From Chloroflexota bacterium (lineage in GTDB: Bacteria; Chloroflexota; UBA6077; JACCZL01), in NCBI GenBank assembly GCA_020845495.1, contig JADLFM010000183.1:1-38153 (forward strand): a stretch of DNA of 38,153 nt. Direction: 5' to 3'. A model generated the notes under the pieces. It was not told where the DNA came from, did no database searches, and worked only from the letters and a program-made list of their open reading frames with translations. Each line of letters begins with the position of its first letter. The first letter of the stretch is position 1. Shown here piece by piece: positions 1 to 7,622 of the stretch. The translations under genes and the position numbers were made by a program.

Positions 1-165
1 CGGCCCCAGCGACTCCACCCCGTGCCGTCGATAATCGTCCCACCGCTGCCCATCCCTGGCGCAAGCCCTTCTTTCGCTCACGCCAGCGCAACCCGCTCCC
101 CGCAACAAGCTGAGGGGCACCCCTGGATCTGGCTGGGCTATGCGACCTTTCTCTGATTTCTTACC

Positions 166-600
166 ATGGAGGAGATCGGTTGGGGGCAGGATGCCCTGCA
201 TTTTCCGCATCTCGTGATCGACGGCCTCGCGATTGACTCGTTTCACGATCTCTTGCGGGTGCTCAAGAGGATGCGTACGGGCGAGCTCACGCTCCTCTTC
301 AAGGCGTTAGGCGGACTCATGCTTGTGGCATTCCTGGGGCTGTGCGCGACCCGGGCCGGACGTGCGCTGTGTCGCAGGGCGAACCCCAGTGTCATTGTGC
401 TCCTGGTACTGGGGGTCGGCTGTCTCTTCACCGCGACGGTTCTCGACGTACACGTGACTGATGCTGTCTGGTTCCTTCGCCGCCGCCCGCCCTATGAGCT
501 CGAGGAGGTGTTCGAGGGCCTTGGCGAACTGATGCTCTCGCTGATCGTCCTCGAGGGCTGGCTGAACTATCGAGCAGCGGCTAGGCGGTCGTCAGCATGA
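166..600 (+). CDS. Truncated integral membrane protein (EEIxWGQ family), possibly a pseudogene
   Basis: The 144-aa protein begins directly at the motif MEEIGWGQ, followed by two hydrophobic segments (about residues 45-60 and 76-92) and a third near residues 120-132. In many uncharacterised bacterial membrane proteins an EEISWGQ-like motif lies in the middle of the chain after several membrane helices, so the amino-terminal half seems to be missing here. The same frame is open upstream from base 1 to a TGA at 154-156, and just before that TGA it reads as a hydrophobic stretch (WIWLGYATFL). This suggests an in-frame stop in an older, longer gene. No convincing Shine-Dalgarno precedes the ATG at 166. 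Function is unknown. The gene converges on the 538-aa gene across a hairpin. Confidence 0.55.
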   Translation: MEEIGWGQDALHFPHLVIDGLAIDSFHDLLRVLKRMRTGELTLLFKALGGLMLVAFLGLCATRAGRALCRRANPSVIVLLVLGVGCLFTATVLDVHVTDAVWFLRRRPPYELEEVFEGLGELMLSLIVLEGWLNYRAAARRSSA

Positions 601-654
601 CCTGACGGCGGAGGAGCCGGCAATCTCACCGGACACCCTTCGCCATCAGGTCAT
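597..654. terminator. Hairpin between convergent genes
   Basis: Arms 597-610 and 641-654 are complementary over 14 bp with one mismatch, around a 30-nt loop. The hairpin lies between the stop of the truncated membrane protein (+) and the stop of the 538-aa gene (-), where a bidirectional terminator is expected. There is no strong T-run, so Rho-independent function is not assured. Confidence 0.45.
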
Positions 655-678
655 ACGTCACCAGGCTAGCGCTGGGGA

Positions 679-2295
679 TCAGTCGTCGAGGAGCGCTTCC
701 GCGACCGGTGCATCGCCCCGAGCATCCTCGCGCGTGGAGATCCCGAAGGCCTGGGCGTAGCGGCGGTATGCCTCGAGCGGGTCGCCGTACTTGCGGTGAC
801 CGGCGGCGTGTGCGGCCGCGCCCATCAGCAGCCGGCCGCGCGCAGCGTGGGAGTTTCGCCCGAAGTCCTCGAGCTGGACGAGGCTAATCTCCTGATTGTG
901 GGGGTCGTTGCCCATTTTGCTACAGGCCAGCGCCAGGATCGATACCAGCGGTTGGGTGTCGTACCCGTTCTGCAAGTAGGCATGGGTCAGGCTGACCGCA
1001 TCGTCGGGCCGCAGCGCGACGATAGCATCATCGATCTTCTGAAGGAGCTGGCGATCCGACCATGCTCGTGAGCCACGCGGGGCACGGTAGTCGCGCGGGC
1101 CGTTGCCCGGCCAGGCCTGTTGTCCCTGGCTGACCTCGTTGACGAACGAGCCGGCCACGAACAACAACTTGGCCTGATGTGGATGATCGAAATTGTCGTA
1201 GAACCAGCGCACGGTGTTGCAGTACTCGTAGGCGTGCATCGGCATGTTGTACGCCGCCGGCGTGCCGCACTCGAGGATGTTCTCGGTGGCCGCAAGCTGG
1301 ATCGCATCCACGATCGATGCGATCGACGTGCCGGCCGTGAGCAGCCCGCCGATGTGGCGCACCACGCTGACCTCGTTGCCATGCAGCACGACGTCGACGG
1401 TCTGCTTCACCTCGGCGCGGGTCAGCGCCTTCGTGTTCGCGGTCCGCATCGCGACATCCTGCCCCTGGAGCACGACCCGGCTAAAGGTACAGGCCATTTC
1501 ATAGAGCGAGTACCAGTGCGGCCCGACACCTAGGTCAAGGACGCCGGCGTAGAGGATGTCGTGAGCGTTCTCCCAGCCAACTGTCTCGGCCAATTCGATG
1601 GTGGCGCGAGCGCGGTAGGCGCGGTGGCCGGTGGTGAAGGAGAGGCGGAAGACCGTCCGGTCCTGGACGTCGATCAGGCCAGCGAACATGAGTTGAGCGA
1701 GCACCTGCTGGCGGTCGGCCGGGTTTTCGAGCAGTCCGAGGAAGGTGCGGTACGCCTCTTCTACCTGACAGTGCATGACCAGCGTCAGCCAGCGGTCGAG
1801 GCGCTCCTGAAGTGACGACGACTCGCCGGTGACAGGCGCCCCATCCACCCAATGCGCGACCGGCGCGATCGGCGAGCCGGTGAGCTGCATCTGGTAGAGG
1901 CGGTTGTAGTGGCCGGGCGCCTTGCCAAGCAACTGATTCCACGGGTCGAGGCCGGTCGGGATGTACCAGATCGTCTGTGCCATCGGTAGGAACGAGGTGG
2001 CCTCATCGGGCACCAGTCGCTGTAACTGAAGGGCGGCCCGCATGCTCAGCAGGCAATGATCGTTGTTGACGAAACGGATGTCGCCGCTGTCGTTCCGCTG
2101 ATGGAACGGCACGTGGGTGTAGGGCGCGTGAATGCGCACCGTCTCTCGGACGAGCTCGGGGATCGGCCGTCCGTCCCGCACGAGGTCGTAGAAGATCTCG
2201 CTTGCGCCGATCTGGTCACGGGAGAGGACTCGCTCTTCGAGCCGCTCGTACACGCTGTCACGTGGTTGTGTCGGCGCGGCCATCGTCACTGCCAT
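679..2295 (-). CDS. Unrecognised 538-aa protein in flavin reductase operon
   Basis: I do not recognise a family. The protein looks soluble and largely alpha-helical, has no signal peptide, and is rich in His and aromatic clusters, such as HVPFHQRND and VNNDHC near the start, PHWYSLYEMACTF mid-chain, and MPMHAYEYCNTVRWFYDNF further on. It has a helical-repeat feel toward the C-terminus. The chosen start is the ATG at 2295, because GGAGAGG sits 8 nt upstream; a GTG three codons earlier is possible. It is the last gene of the unit iclR - flavin reductase - this gene, all on the minus strand. Adjacent flavin reductases often supply FMNH2 or FADH2 to an oxygenase partner, so this could be a redox or oxygenase component. 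That is inference from context only; no cofactor motif is visible. Confidence 0.8.
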   Translation of the reverse strand: MAVTMAAPTQPRDSVYERLEERVLSRDQIGASEIFYDLVRDGRPIPELVRETVRIHAPYTHVPFHQRNDSGDIRFVNNDHCLLSMRAALQLQRLVPDEATSFLPMAQTIWYIPTGLDPWNQLLGKAPGHYNRLYQMQLTGSPIAPVAHWVDGAPVTGESSSLQERLDRWLTLVMHCQVEEAYRTFLGLLENPADRQQVLAQLMFAGLIDVQDRTVFRLSFTTGHRAYRARATIELAETVGWENAHDILYAGVLDLGVGPHWYSLYEMACTFSRVVLQGQDVAMRTANTKALTRAEVKQTVDVVLHGNEVSVVRHIGGLLTAGTSIASIVDAIQLAATENILECGTPAAYNMPMHAYEYCNTVRWFYDNFDHPHQAKLLFVAGSFVNEVSQGQQAWPGNGPRDYRAPRGSRAWSDRQLLQKIDDAIVALRPDDAVSLTHAYLQNGYDTQPLVSILALACSKMGNDPHNQEISLVQLEDFGRNSHAARGRLLMGAAAHAAGHRKYGDPLEAYRRYAQAFGISTREDARGDAPVAEALLDD

Positions 2296-2435
2296 AGGGA
2301 TCACCTCTCCGTTTCGTCTCGAAGCTCTCGGATGCCGATGCCGTGGGGCTGAGCTCGGTCGTCGACAGGAGAAGGCCCGTGAGTGCCCTCCGGGTGTCAG
2401 ACCGGCACTGAGCTGCTGATCAGGCCATATCGTCG

Positions 2436-2469
2436 CCCTTCATCGCGCGGCGCCCTTCATCGCGCGGCG
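2436..2469. repeat. 17-bp tandem duplication at the flavin reductase 3' end
   Basis: The 17-bp unit CCCTTCATCGCGCGGCG occurs twice in a row (2436-2452 and 2453-2469). The second copy contains the stop codon of the flavin reductase gene. It looks like a small slippage duplication and probably only affects the last few codons or the 3' flank. Confidence 0.8.
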
Positions 2470-2990
2470 CCATCGTCGAGGGCGCCGAGGCCGCGATAAC
2501 GACCGCCGAAGAAGAGCAGCGGCTCGCCGTCCGGCTGCCACTCGAGATGCTCGACCTCCCCAATGAAGATCGAGTGGTCGCCGGCCGGGTGGATCGCCAC
2601 GACTCGACAGACGAGCGCTGCCGTGGCGCCCTCGATCAGCGGTAGACCGTCGACCAGCCGATGGGGTACGTCGTCGAACAGGTGTTGGATGTCGCCGTGC
2701 CGACCGGCGAAGCGGTCCGACCAGGACTGGTGCTCCCTGGCCAGCACGCTGACGGCAAACTGACTGTCGGTGCCGAGCAACTGATGTGTGCGGTTGCTCT
2801 GGTCGATCGAGACGAGCACGAGCGGTGGATCGAGGGAAATTGAGGTGAAGGAGTTGGCCGTCATCCCGCGCACGCCGTCGCCATCGCGAACGGCGACCAC
2901 GGTCACCCCGGTCGCGAACTGGCCGCAGGCTTTCCGGAGATCGAGCGGTGACACGGCGGTCCGCGTGGGCGCGGGCGGCGTCTGGGTCAT
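2457..2990 (-). CDS. Flavin reductase family protein (DIM6/NTAB, HpaC-like)
   Basis: A 177-aa protein typical in length for short-chain NAD(P)H:flavin oxidoreductases, which use NAD(P)H to reduce FMN or FAD for two-component monooxygenases. Visible family signatures are the N-terminal segment LRKACGQFATGVTVVAV, then GMTANSFTSISLDPPLVLVSI (flavin-binding strand and loop), NRTHQLL, FAVSVLAREHQ and the C-terminal PLLFFGGRYRGL. The ATG at 2990 has AGGAGG 9 nt upstream. It lies 33 bp after the iclR-type regulator and before the 538-aa gene, so the three are probably co-transcribed. The oxygenase it serves is not evident here unless it is the 538-aa neighbour. Confidence 0.93.
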   Translation of the reverse strand: MTQTPPAPTRTAVSPLDLRKACGQFATGVTVVAVRDGDGVRGMTANSFTSISLDPPLVLVSIDQSNRTHQLLGTDSQFAVSVLAREHQSWSDRFAGRHGDIQHLFDDVPHRLVDGLPLIEGATAALVCRVVAIHPAGDHSIFIGEVEHLEWQPDGEPLLFFGGRYRGLGALDDGAAR

Positions 2991-3023
2991 CTTCAGTGTC
3001 CTCCTATCATGGTGGCAAGCTGC

Positions 3024-3869
3024 CTAACCGACTGGAGACATCTCATCAGCGACCGGCGGTATGGAATTGAACGGCCTGGCGGCTTCGCCACGACGGTACC
3101 CGAGTGCGTCGGACATCTGGCGTGCAGCGCGCCCGCCGGCCTCCAGGCAACGCTCGCGCAACTCCTCGGTAAAACGGCTGGCCGGGCAGGCGATGAAGGC
3201 GACTGCCGCCAGCGCTCCTCCGTGGCGGTAGACCGGGAAAGAGACGCTGGCGCCGCCATCGCCCCGACCGTTGACGCTGGCACAGGAGCCAGACTGACGA
3301 ATCTGCTGCAACTCCGCGCGCAGGCGATCCGGCTGGCAGACCGTCGCCGAACTGTAGGGGATGAGCTCGGTTCGAGCGAGGTACGCGTCGACGTCGGCAT
3401 CGTCGTCGTGAGCCAGCATGACCTTGCCAGTCGAACTAGAGTACAGCGCCAGGTGGGCGCCGAGCGGCACCACCCTGCGCACCGACTGAGTCGTCTCGAT
3501 GAGCGCGACCGGGACGCAGGCGTCACCCGACCGGATGGCGAGACCGCACGTCTCGTTCAAGGTGCTGCGGAGGTCGATCAACACCGGACGCGTGATGGCT
3601 ACCACGTCCAACTGGCGGGTGAGCGCCTGGGCGAGTTCGAGGATGCCGAAGCCGAGCGTGTAGCGGCCGTCGTCGGCGAGCACGAGCCCCTGGCTCATCA
3701 GGGTCCGGAGCAGCCGAAACGTCGTCGGGCGGCTCAAGCCGACGGTCGCGGAAATCGCCGGCAGGGCGAGTGGGCCGCTGGCAGCGCCAAGCGCTCTGAG
3801 CACCGAGCCCGCTCGCTCGACGGCGCGGATGCCGTATTCGGTCGTGTCGTTCACGTGATGAAATGCCAT
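3024..3869 (-). CDS. IclR family transcriptional regulator
   Basis: A 281-aa regulator with an N-terminal winged helix-turn-helix (about residues 14-75, including LPAISATVGLSRPTTFRLLRTL) and a C-terminal IclR effector domain (about 85-265; LYSSSTGKVMLA and the later SFPVYRHGGALAAVAF segment are typical). IclR proteins usually control adjacent catabolic genes in response to a small aromatic or acid ligand. It is the first gene of the unit and heads the flavin reductase and 538-aa genes. Its ATG lies inside a 15-bp palindrome, with a good sigma-70-like promoter just upstream, which suggests autoregulation. The ligand cannot be deduced. Confidence 0.95.
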   Translation of the reverse strand: MAFHHVNDTTEYGIRAVERAGSVLRALGAASGPLALPAISATVGLSRPTTFRLLRTLMSQGLVLADDGRYTLGFGILELAQALTRQLDVVAITRPVLIDLRSTLNETCGLAIRSGDACVPVALIETTQSVRRVVPLGAHLALYSSSTGKVMLAHDDDADVDAYLARTELIPYSSATVCQPDRLRAELQQIRQSGSCASVNGRGDGGASVSFPVYRHGGALAAVAFIACPASRFTEELRERCLEAGGRAARQMSDALGYRRGEAARPFNSIPPVADEMSPVG

Positions 3870-3873
3870 TTCA
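3859..3873 (-). promoter_or_regulatory. Candidate IclR operator over the start codon
   Basis: TGAAAT-3-ATTTCA is an inverted repeat with perfect 6-bp arms (15 bp in all) that contains the iclR start codon at 3869. Its size and A/T-rich arms resemble known IclR-family palindromes of the GGAAAT...ATTTCC type. The position fits repression of its own promoter and of the downstream operon. Confidence 0.6.
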
Positions 3874-3883
3874 ATGTTGATAC

Positions 3884-3912
3884 CTTATAGCTCAACGCGG
3901 AGCGACAGACAA
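3884..3912 (-). promoter_or_regulatory. Sigma-70-like promoter of the iclR operon
   Basis: Reading on the minus strand: -35 TTGTCT (3912-3907), a 17-nt spacer, and -10 TATAAG (3889-3884). The -10 box ends about 14 nt before the iclR ATG, so the predicted transcript has a very short leader and the palindrome over the start codon lies at about +1 to +15. Confidence 0.6.
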
Positions 3913-3964
3913 CGCCGCCCCAGGCCCACAGGCACCCGGCGGGCTCCGAGCAGGCATTGGGTGA

Positions 3965-4270
3965 GCGCATTCGGGTGTCAGGCTCCCGCTGAGGCTCCCG
4001 GAGCTACGCGGAACACCTCACACGACGCGTCTGCACGATCTTCGGCACGGGGCTGCCACGCTGATGCTCAATAGCGGGGAGACAGTTCCGACTGTAGCGG
4101 CGTACCTGGGCCACGCGACGCCGGCCATCGGCCGGTCGACCTACGCGCGTGCGGTGCTGGGGGCTACGAAACGCGCGGCGGACCGTCTGGCGGCAAGGAT
4201 CAGGGCCGCTCGCACGGGGGCAGGCGACGGCGGTCAGCCCGTCCCGGCGGCGTCAGTTGACGCCAGTTAG
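3965..4270 (+). pseudogene. C-terminal remnant of a tyrosine recombinase (phage-type integrase)
   Basis: From a TGA at 3962-3964 to the TAG at 4268-4270 one frame reads through the hallmark catalytic end of a tyrosine recombinase: HDLRHGAATLML (H at 4034, R at 4043), YLGHATP (H at 4112) and STYARAV (nucleophile Tyr at 4142), followed by a basic tail. The core-binding domain and the first catalytic Arg/Lys region are absent, so this is a decayed fragment and not a working integrase. It lies 68 bp from the 3' end of tRNA-Met, the usual attachment site of such elements. An internal ATG at 4064 would give only 68 aa without the HxxR motif. Confidence 0.8.
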
Positions 4271-4338
4271 GGGAGTGAACGCCAGAAGCCCCTTCAGGCG
4301 TGGTCCCGGAGGGGGCCGCTCTATCTGGTAGCGAGGGG

Positions 4339-4410
4339 TGGGCCCGGCCGGGTTCGAACCGGCGACCTTAGAGTTATGAGCTCCCTGCTCTGCCACTGAG
4401 CTACGGGCCC
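4339..4410 (-). tRNA. tRNA-Met (anticodon CAT)
   Basis: A 72-nt cloverleaf is readable: acceptor GGGCCCG/CGGGCCC, D arm GCTC-7-GAGC, anticodon loop CTCATAA (CAT), variable region AGGTC, T arm GCCGG-TTCGAAC-CCGGC and discriminator A. CCA is not encoded. The first pair is G-C, so it is not an initiator tRNA. It could be elongator Met, or Ile2 if the C34 is modified. The anticodon stem is imperfect, with a G-A mismatch at 27-43 and a G-U at 28-42. The 3' end faces an integrase remnant. Confidence 0.9.
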
Positions 4411-4421
4411 GCGTCTCGAAG

Positions 4422-4427
4422 AGTATA
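4422..4427 (-). promoter_or_regulatory. -10 box of the tRNA gene
   Basis: TATACT on the minus strand ends 11 nt before the tRNA 5' end, a normal distance for a tRNA promoter. No clear -35 box is seen. The -35 zone is instead occupied by a GCCCCC/GGGGGC hairpin (about 4433-4450). Confidence 0.5.
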
Positions 4428-4583
4428 CCGGCGCCCCCACCGTCGGGGGCACCGGCTCCGATGCCGTTCAGGCAGTCGCCGAGGTAGGCGGCGTTGGGCG
4501 AGGATGGGTATGGCCGTCCCCGCCATCGTGCACTCGGCGGCCGCCACTCGTCGGCTACGCGATGAGAAACGCGCGGAGACCAT

Positions 4584-4997
4584 CTACGGTGTTGGCGGCA
4601 GAGCACCCTTCCAGCCGTGGGCGCTGATGTCGATCATCACGCCGTCCGGACCCTTGTACTTTTCCTCGAAGAAGGACGTCGTTGCGGCCGCGTCACGCGC
4701 CTCGCGAAGCTCTGCGCCATTCTCGCCCAGGCGGCGCCGGGTCTCCTCGATGTCTTCCACCCAGAACCCGAAGTGATGGAGCCCGAAGACCGGGCCAAGC
4801 CCGTCGTTACGATCCGCCGCTTCCTTCGTCTTGAACTTCAGCACGGCCACGTTCAGGACGCCATCGCTCAGGTAGATCCCCTGTGCGTACGGCGAGTCGG
4901 TCCGGCCGACCTCCGCCATCTCGAAGACCTGCTTGTAGAACTCGGCCGTCTTCTCAGGATCGGTCGTGTGCAGCGCCATGTGACGGAGTTTTGGCAT
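4584..4997 (-). CDS. VOC family (glyoxalase/bleomycin resistance-like) protein
   Basis: A 137-aa single-module vicinal-oxygen-chelate protein. It begins MPKLRHMALHTTDPEKTAEFY, the usual first beta strand with a metal-ligand His and the following helix. Later come GLHHFGFWVEDIEETRRRL (second His) and GPDGVMIDISAHGW (the usual acidic ligand position). VOC proteins include lyases, dioxygenases and isomerases, so substrate cannot be assigned. The start is fixed at 4997 by AGGAGG 8 nt upstream; the frame stays open much further but without a signal. It stands alone between the tRNA and a divergent plus-strand gene. Confidence 0.88.
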   Translation of the reverse strand: MPKLRHMALHTTDPEKTAEFYKQVFEMAEVGRTDSPYAQGIYLSDGVLNVAVLKFKTKEAADRNDGLGPVFGLHHFGFWVEDIEETRRRLGENGAELREARDAAATTSFFEEKYKGPDGVMIDISAHGWKGALPPTP

Positions 4998-5266
4998 CCC
5001 AGCCTCCTCGCCTCCGGCTCCCACTCCGGCCCGGAGGATCGTCGTGTGACCATGATAGAACGTCTCCGGCCGTGGGTGCGTATCACGTCTTGGCACGGGC
5101 CGGGACAGCAGAATGGTCAACGACGTGACTTGACAGCACCCTGCCGGGCAGGGCTTACTGACAGCAGCCCCGGCGCGACGCTCTGAACGGAGCGACGGCC
5201 AGCACCCCTGGGGCAGGCCATTGTCGGGCCGAGTATGCATGCCGCCCAGTCAGGACCGAGCATCGC

Positions 5267-5992
5267 GTGAGCGCGGAAGCGATCCTCCCACCCCCCCATC
5301 GTCTGCTCGAGGTCGCGATCCGCGACTACGTGCTCGAGTTTCCCGCCGAACGCGATCCGGCCGTCGAATCCGCAGCCTTTCCCGACATGGTCGGCATCTA
5401 TCGACGCCTGACCAGCGGCCACATCCCGCCGTCGCAGGGCACCTTTGCAGACGCCGTCATTCGCGAGGTCCGTGGCTTCCCGCGGGCCGCCGTCAGCGCT
5501 CGCGCCTGCCGCGCCTATCCATCGTTCGTGCGTCAGCACCACGCCGTGCTCGTCCTGCGCCAACACTTCCCGGTCGTTTCCTGGGATCAGTGGCTCGATC
5601 AACTCCACGGCATGGACGTGCTGGTCGTGGACGAGCGCGGGCTCGCGGCCGGCATCGACCTCTCGACCAACACGGCTACCGCACACGAGTGGCACGCGGT
5701 CAAAGGCGGTCGACACGCCAAGCCGACAATTCCCATCCTCGAGGTCAAGGCCGAGCCGGGCGAGCATCGGATCGGGCAGTTCTGGCTGCACGACCCGGCC
5801 AGGCTCGTCGCGAAAGTCCGCTCCACTCTCGACGACAACATCCTACGCGTGCTGGCCGAGATCGAGCACCGCTCCGACGAGGTCTATCGCGGCTCGGAGC
5901 GCCGACCGAAATGCTCGCGCCAGGACTTCGAGGCTGGCCTGCGCGGCGCGGTCGCCTACCTCAAGGCGCGGCTGCTCGGCGCGGCCAGCTAA
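5267..5992 (+). CDS. Unrecognised protein, possibly PD-(D/E)xK nuclease-like
   Basis: The 241-aa protein has no family I can name. Its middle reads as beta-rich segments ending in PILEVKAEP, preceded by GLAAGIDLST. A D(n)ExK pattern of this kind (Asp near residue 131, Glu-x-Lys near 164-166) is the core of restriction-endonuclease-fold proteins, but it is weak evidence by itself. Codon usage matches the neighbours and the frame is the only convincing one. The start is probably the GTG at 5267, without a clear Shine-Dalgarno; an ATG at about 5387 would cut the N-terminus. The TAA stop overlaps the first base of a 16-bp tandem repeat. It lies close to the integrase remnant, so acquisition by transfer is possible. 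Confidence 0.6.
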   Translation: MSAEAILPPPHRLLEVAIRDYVLEFPAERDPAVESAAFPDMVGIYRRLTSGHIPPSQGTFADAVIREVRGFPRAAVSARACRAYPSFVRQHHAVLVLRQHFPVVSWDQWLDQLHGMDVLVVDERGLAAGIDLSTNTATAHEWHAVKGGRHAKPTIPILEVKAEPGEHRIGQFWLHDPARLVAKVRSTLDDNILRVLAEIEHRSDEVYRGSERRPKCSRQDFEAGLRGAVAYLKARLLGAAS

Positions 5993-6087
5993 TCTGGATG
6001 CCAACTCATCTGGATGCCAACTCATCTGGATGCCAACTCATCTGGATGCTCGCTCACCCGGATGCTGACTCGTCTGGAAGCTGGCGA
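5992..6087 (+). repeat. 16-bp tandem repeat after the 241-aa gene
   Basis: The unit ATCTGGATGCCAACTC is repeated perfectly three times (5992-6007, 6008-6023, 6024-6039), followed by two degenerate copies (6040-6055, 6056-6071) and a trace of a sixth. The array begins at the stop codon. The rest of the gap up to 6293 holds no gene, apart from a short echo (GCGTAGATC..GACCGCGATTAGACG / GCGTAGATCAGACCGCGATC) near 6275-6320. Confidence 0.95.
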
Positions 6088-6293
6088 GGACTCGGATACG
6101 ACGGCGCAGGTCTCGCGGAGAACGCTGCCAGCCGGGTCCAGGCCCTCGAGACCTGCACGGTGAAGGTGCCAGCATCGAGGCAGTGCGTGCCTGAGGGGGG
6201 GCAAGTCCAGGCCAGACTAGCGGATGTTCGCTTCCCGATCGTGCCTGCCGACGCCGCCTGGCGCGGCACGAGATGGCGTAGATCGGACCGCGA

Positions 6294-6662
6294 TTAGACG
6301 GCGTAGATCAGACCGCGATCGCTCTGCCGGCTCTCGGCGAGCACCGGCGTCTCGCGGAGCGACTCGTGTAAGAGCGCATCGTCGAGCGCTTCCTCCAGCT
6401 CAGCCTCGAAGCCAAACCGCCAGATCGCGATGTCCAGGATCAGGGTCAGCTCATTCCGGAAGCGGTGCAGGTCGGCTCTCGCCCAGCCCTCTGCTGGCCT
6501 CGATTGCGGATCGTCGTCGCTGCCGAGCGACTGACCACCGTCAGTCGGGCTTGGCAGGTGCTCGTCACCGCGCAGTGCAGCCGAGCTTGCCTCATCATCA
6601 CGATTCACCGCTCGTTCGCCGCCCGTCGCCGAAGGACGTGCCGTGTCGATTGTGGCGGCCAT
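6294..6662 (-). CDS. Small hypothetical protein
   Basis: This 122-aa protein is not recognised. The first 60 residues are polar and low-complexity. The second half reads as amphipathic helices (FRNELTLILDIAIWRFGF, ELEEALDDALLHESL) and is acidic. The ATG at 6662 has GGGAG 6-7 nt upstream. It is transcribed away from the Crp/Fnr gene, whose promoter must lie in the shared 160-bp interval. It is cytoplasmic by appearance. It is accepted as real on codon pattern and ribosome binding site only. Confidence 0.5.
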   Translation of the reverse strand: MAATIDTARPSATGGERAVNRDDEASSAALRGDEHLPSPTDGGQSLGSDDDPQSRPAEGWARADLHRFRNELTLILDIAIWRFGFEAELEEALDDALLHESLRETPVLAESRQSDRGLIYAV

Positions 6663-6824
6663 CTCGCGCTCCCTACCATATCTGTGCGTTGAGTCGAGTG
6701 TATGGCCCTGACCCGACTGGCCCCATCGCGTCGGAGACGTTCTCGGTGTACACTAGCCGACAATCCGTCGGCGTTGTCCGCCGCCCCGGCTAGCGCGGTC
6801 CGATGGCTCACGGAGGCGCCCCGT

Positions 6825-7505
6825 ATGCTTACGGCCGAACTGCTCGCACGCTCCCCACTGCTCCGTAACCTGTCGCCTGAAAGTCTGTCACGGCTAGCCT
6901 CGGTGGCACGTCGCCGGACCTATCGTCGCGGCGAGGTCGTGTTCCACCAGGGTGACCCCGGCGACTCGCTGCATATCCTTCTCGAAGGACGAGTGAAGAT
7001 CGTCCTCGATGCCGAATCCGGCGACGAGGCCGTCATCGCCATTTTCGGACCTGGCGACTGTTTCGGCGAGCTTGCGCTGATCGACGGCGAGCCCCGCTCG
7101 GCGTCCGTTGCGGCGCTCGAACCGGTCCACACGGTCAGCATCAGCCGCAACGATTTCATGTCGTTCGTGCGCGAGAACCCATCCGTCGCCGAGCAGTTGC
7201 TCATGACGCTGGCAGGCATGGTCCGCCATGCCAATGAGGGGCTAGCCGACCTCGTGTTCCTCGACATGGAGGGCCGGCTCGTCAAGAAGCTCCTGGAGCT
7301 CGCCGCCAGCCACGGCCGCTCCGTGGACGGTGCGATCGAGATCGAGCTTCCGATGACCCAGGAAGACCTGGCCGCGATGATCGGAGCCACCCGCGCGAGC
7401 GTCAACAAACTCCTTGGCTGGTACGAGGATCAGGGCGCGATCCAGCGACGGGGCCGGCGCATCGCCATCTTCGACCCAGAACGGCTACGGCGCCGCATCA
7501 ACTGA
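6825..7505 (+). CDS. Crp/Fnr family transcriptional regulator
   Basis: The 226-aa regulator has a cyclic-nucleotide-binding-like beta roll (about residues 8-120; YRRGEVVFHQGDPGDSLHILLEGRVKIV, then FGELALIDGEPRSASVAALE), a long dimer helix, and a C-terminal Crp-type winged HTH (about 150-222; MTQEDLAAMIGATRASVNKLL). The PRSASV sequence after the phosphate-binding turn is like cAMP-type sensors, and there are no N-terminal cysteines for an Fe-S cluster. Start ATG 6825 is preceded by GGAGG at 8 nt; the longer open frame upstream lacks support. It is divergent from a small hypothetical gene and convergent with the NTP_transf_5 gene. Ligand and regulon are unknown. Confidence 0.93.
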   Translation: MLTAELLARSPLLRNLSPESLSRLASVARRRTYRRGEVVFHQGDPGDSLHILLEGRVKIVLDAESGDEAVIAIFGPGDCFGELALIDGEPRSASVAALEPVHTVSISRNDFMSFVRENPSVAEQLLMTLAGMVRHANEGLADLVFLDMEGRLVKKLLELAASHGRSVDGAIEIELPMTQEDLAAMIGATRASVNKLLGWYEDQGAIQRRGRRIAIFDPERLRRRIN

Positions 7506-7622
7506 CCCCCGAACGCGGTGTTTGCCCCGGCGCCACGTGTGCGGTATCGGTCGGCTGTGAGCGGCGGAAGCGTATGGTGTCGACGCTGACCTGGACCGGT
7601 GCTCGATGCACTGCATGGGCCG

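Noticed and set aside
3009..3890. Plus-strand 293-codon frame opposite iclR
   Set aside because: The translation has no domain pattern, whereas the opposite strand gives a complete IclR protein with promoter and ribosome site.
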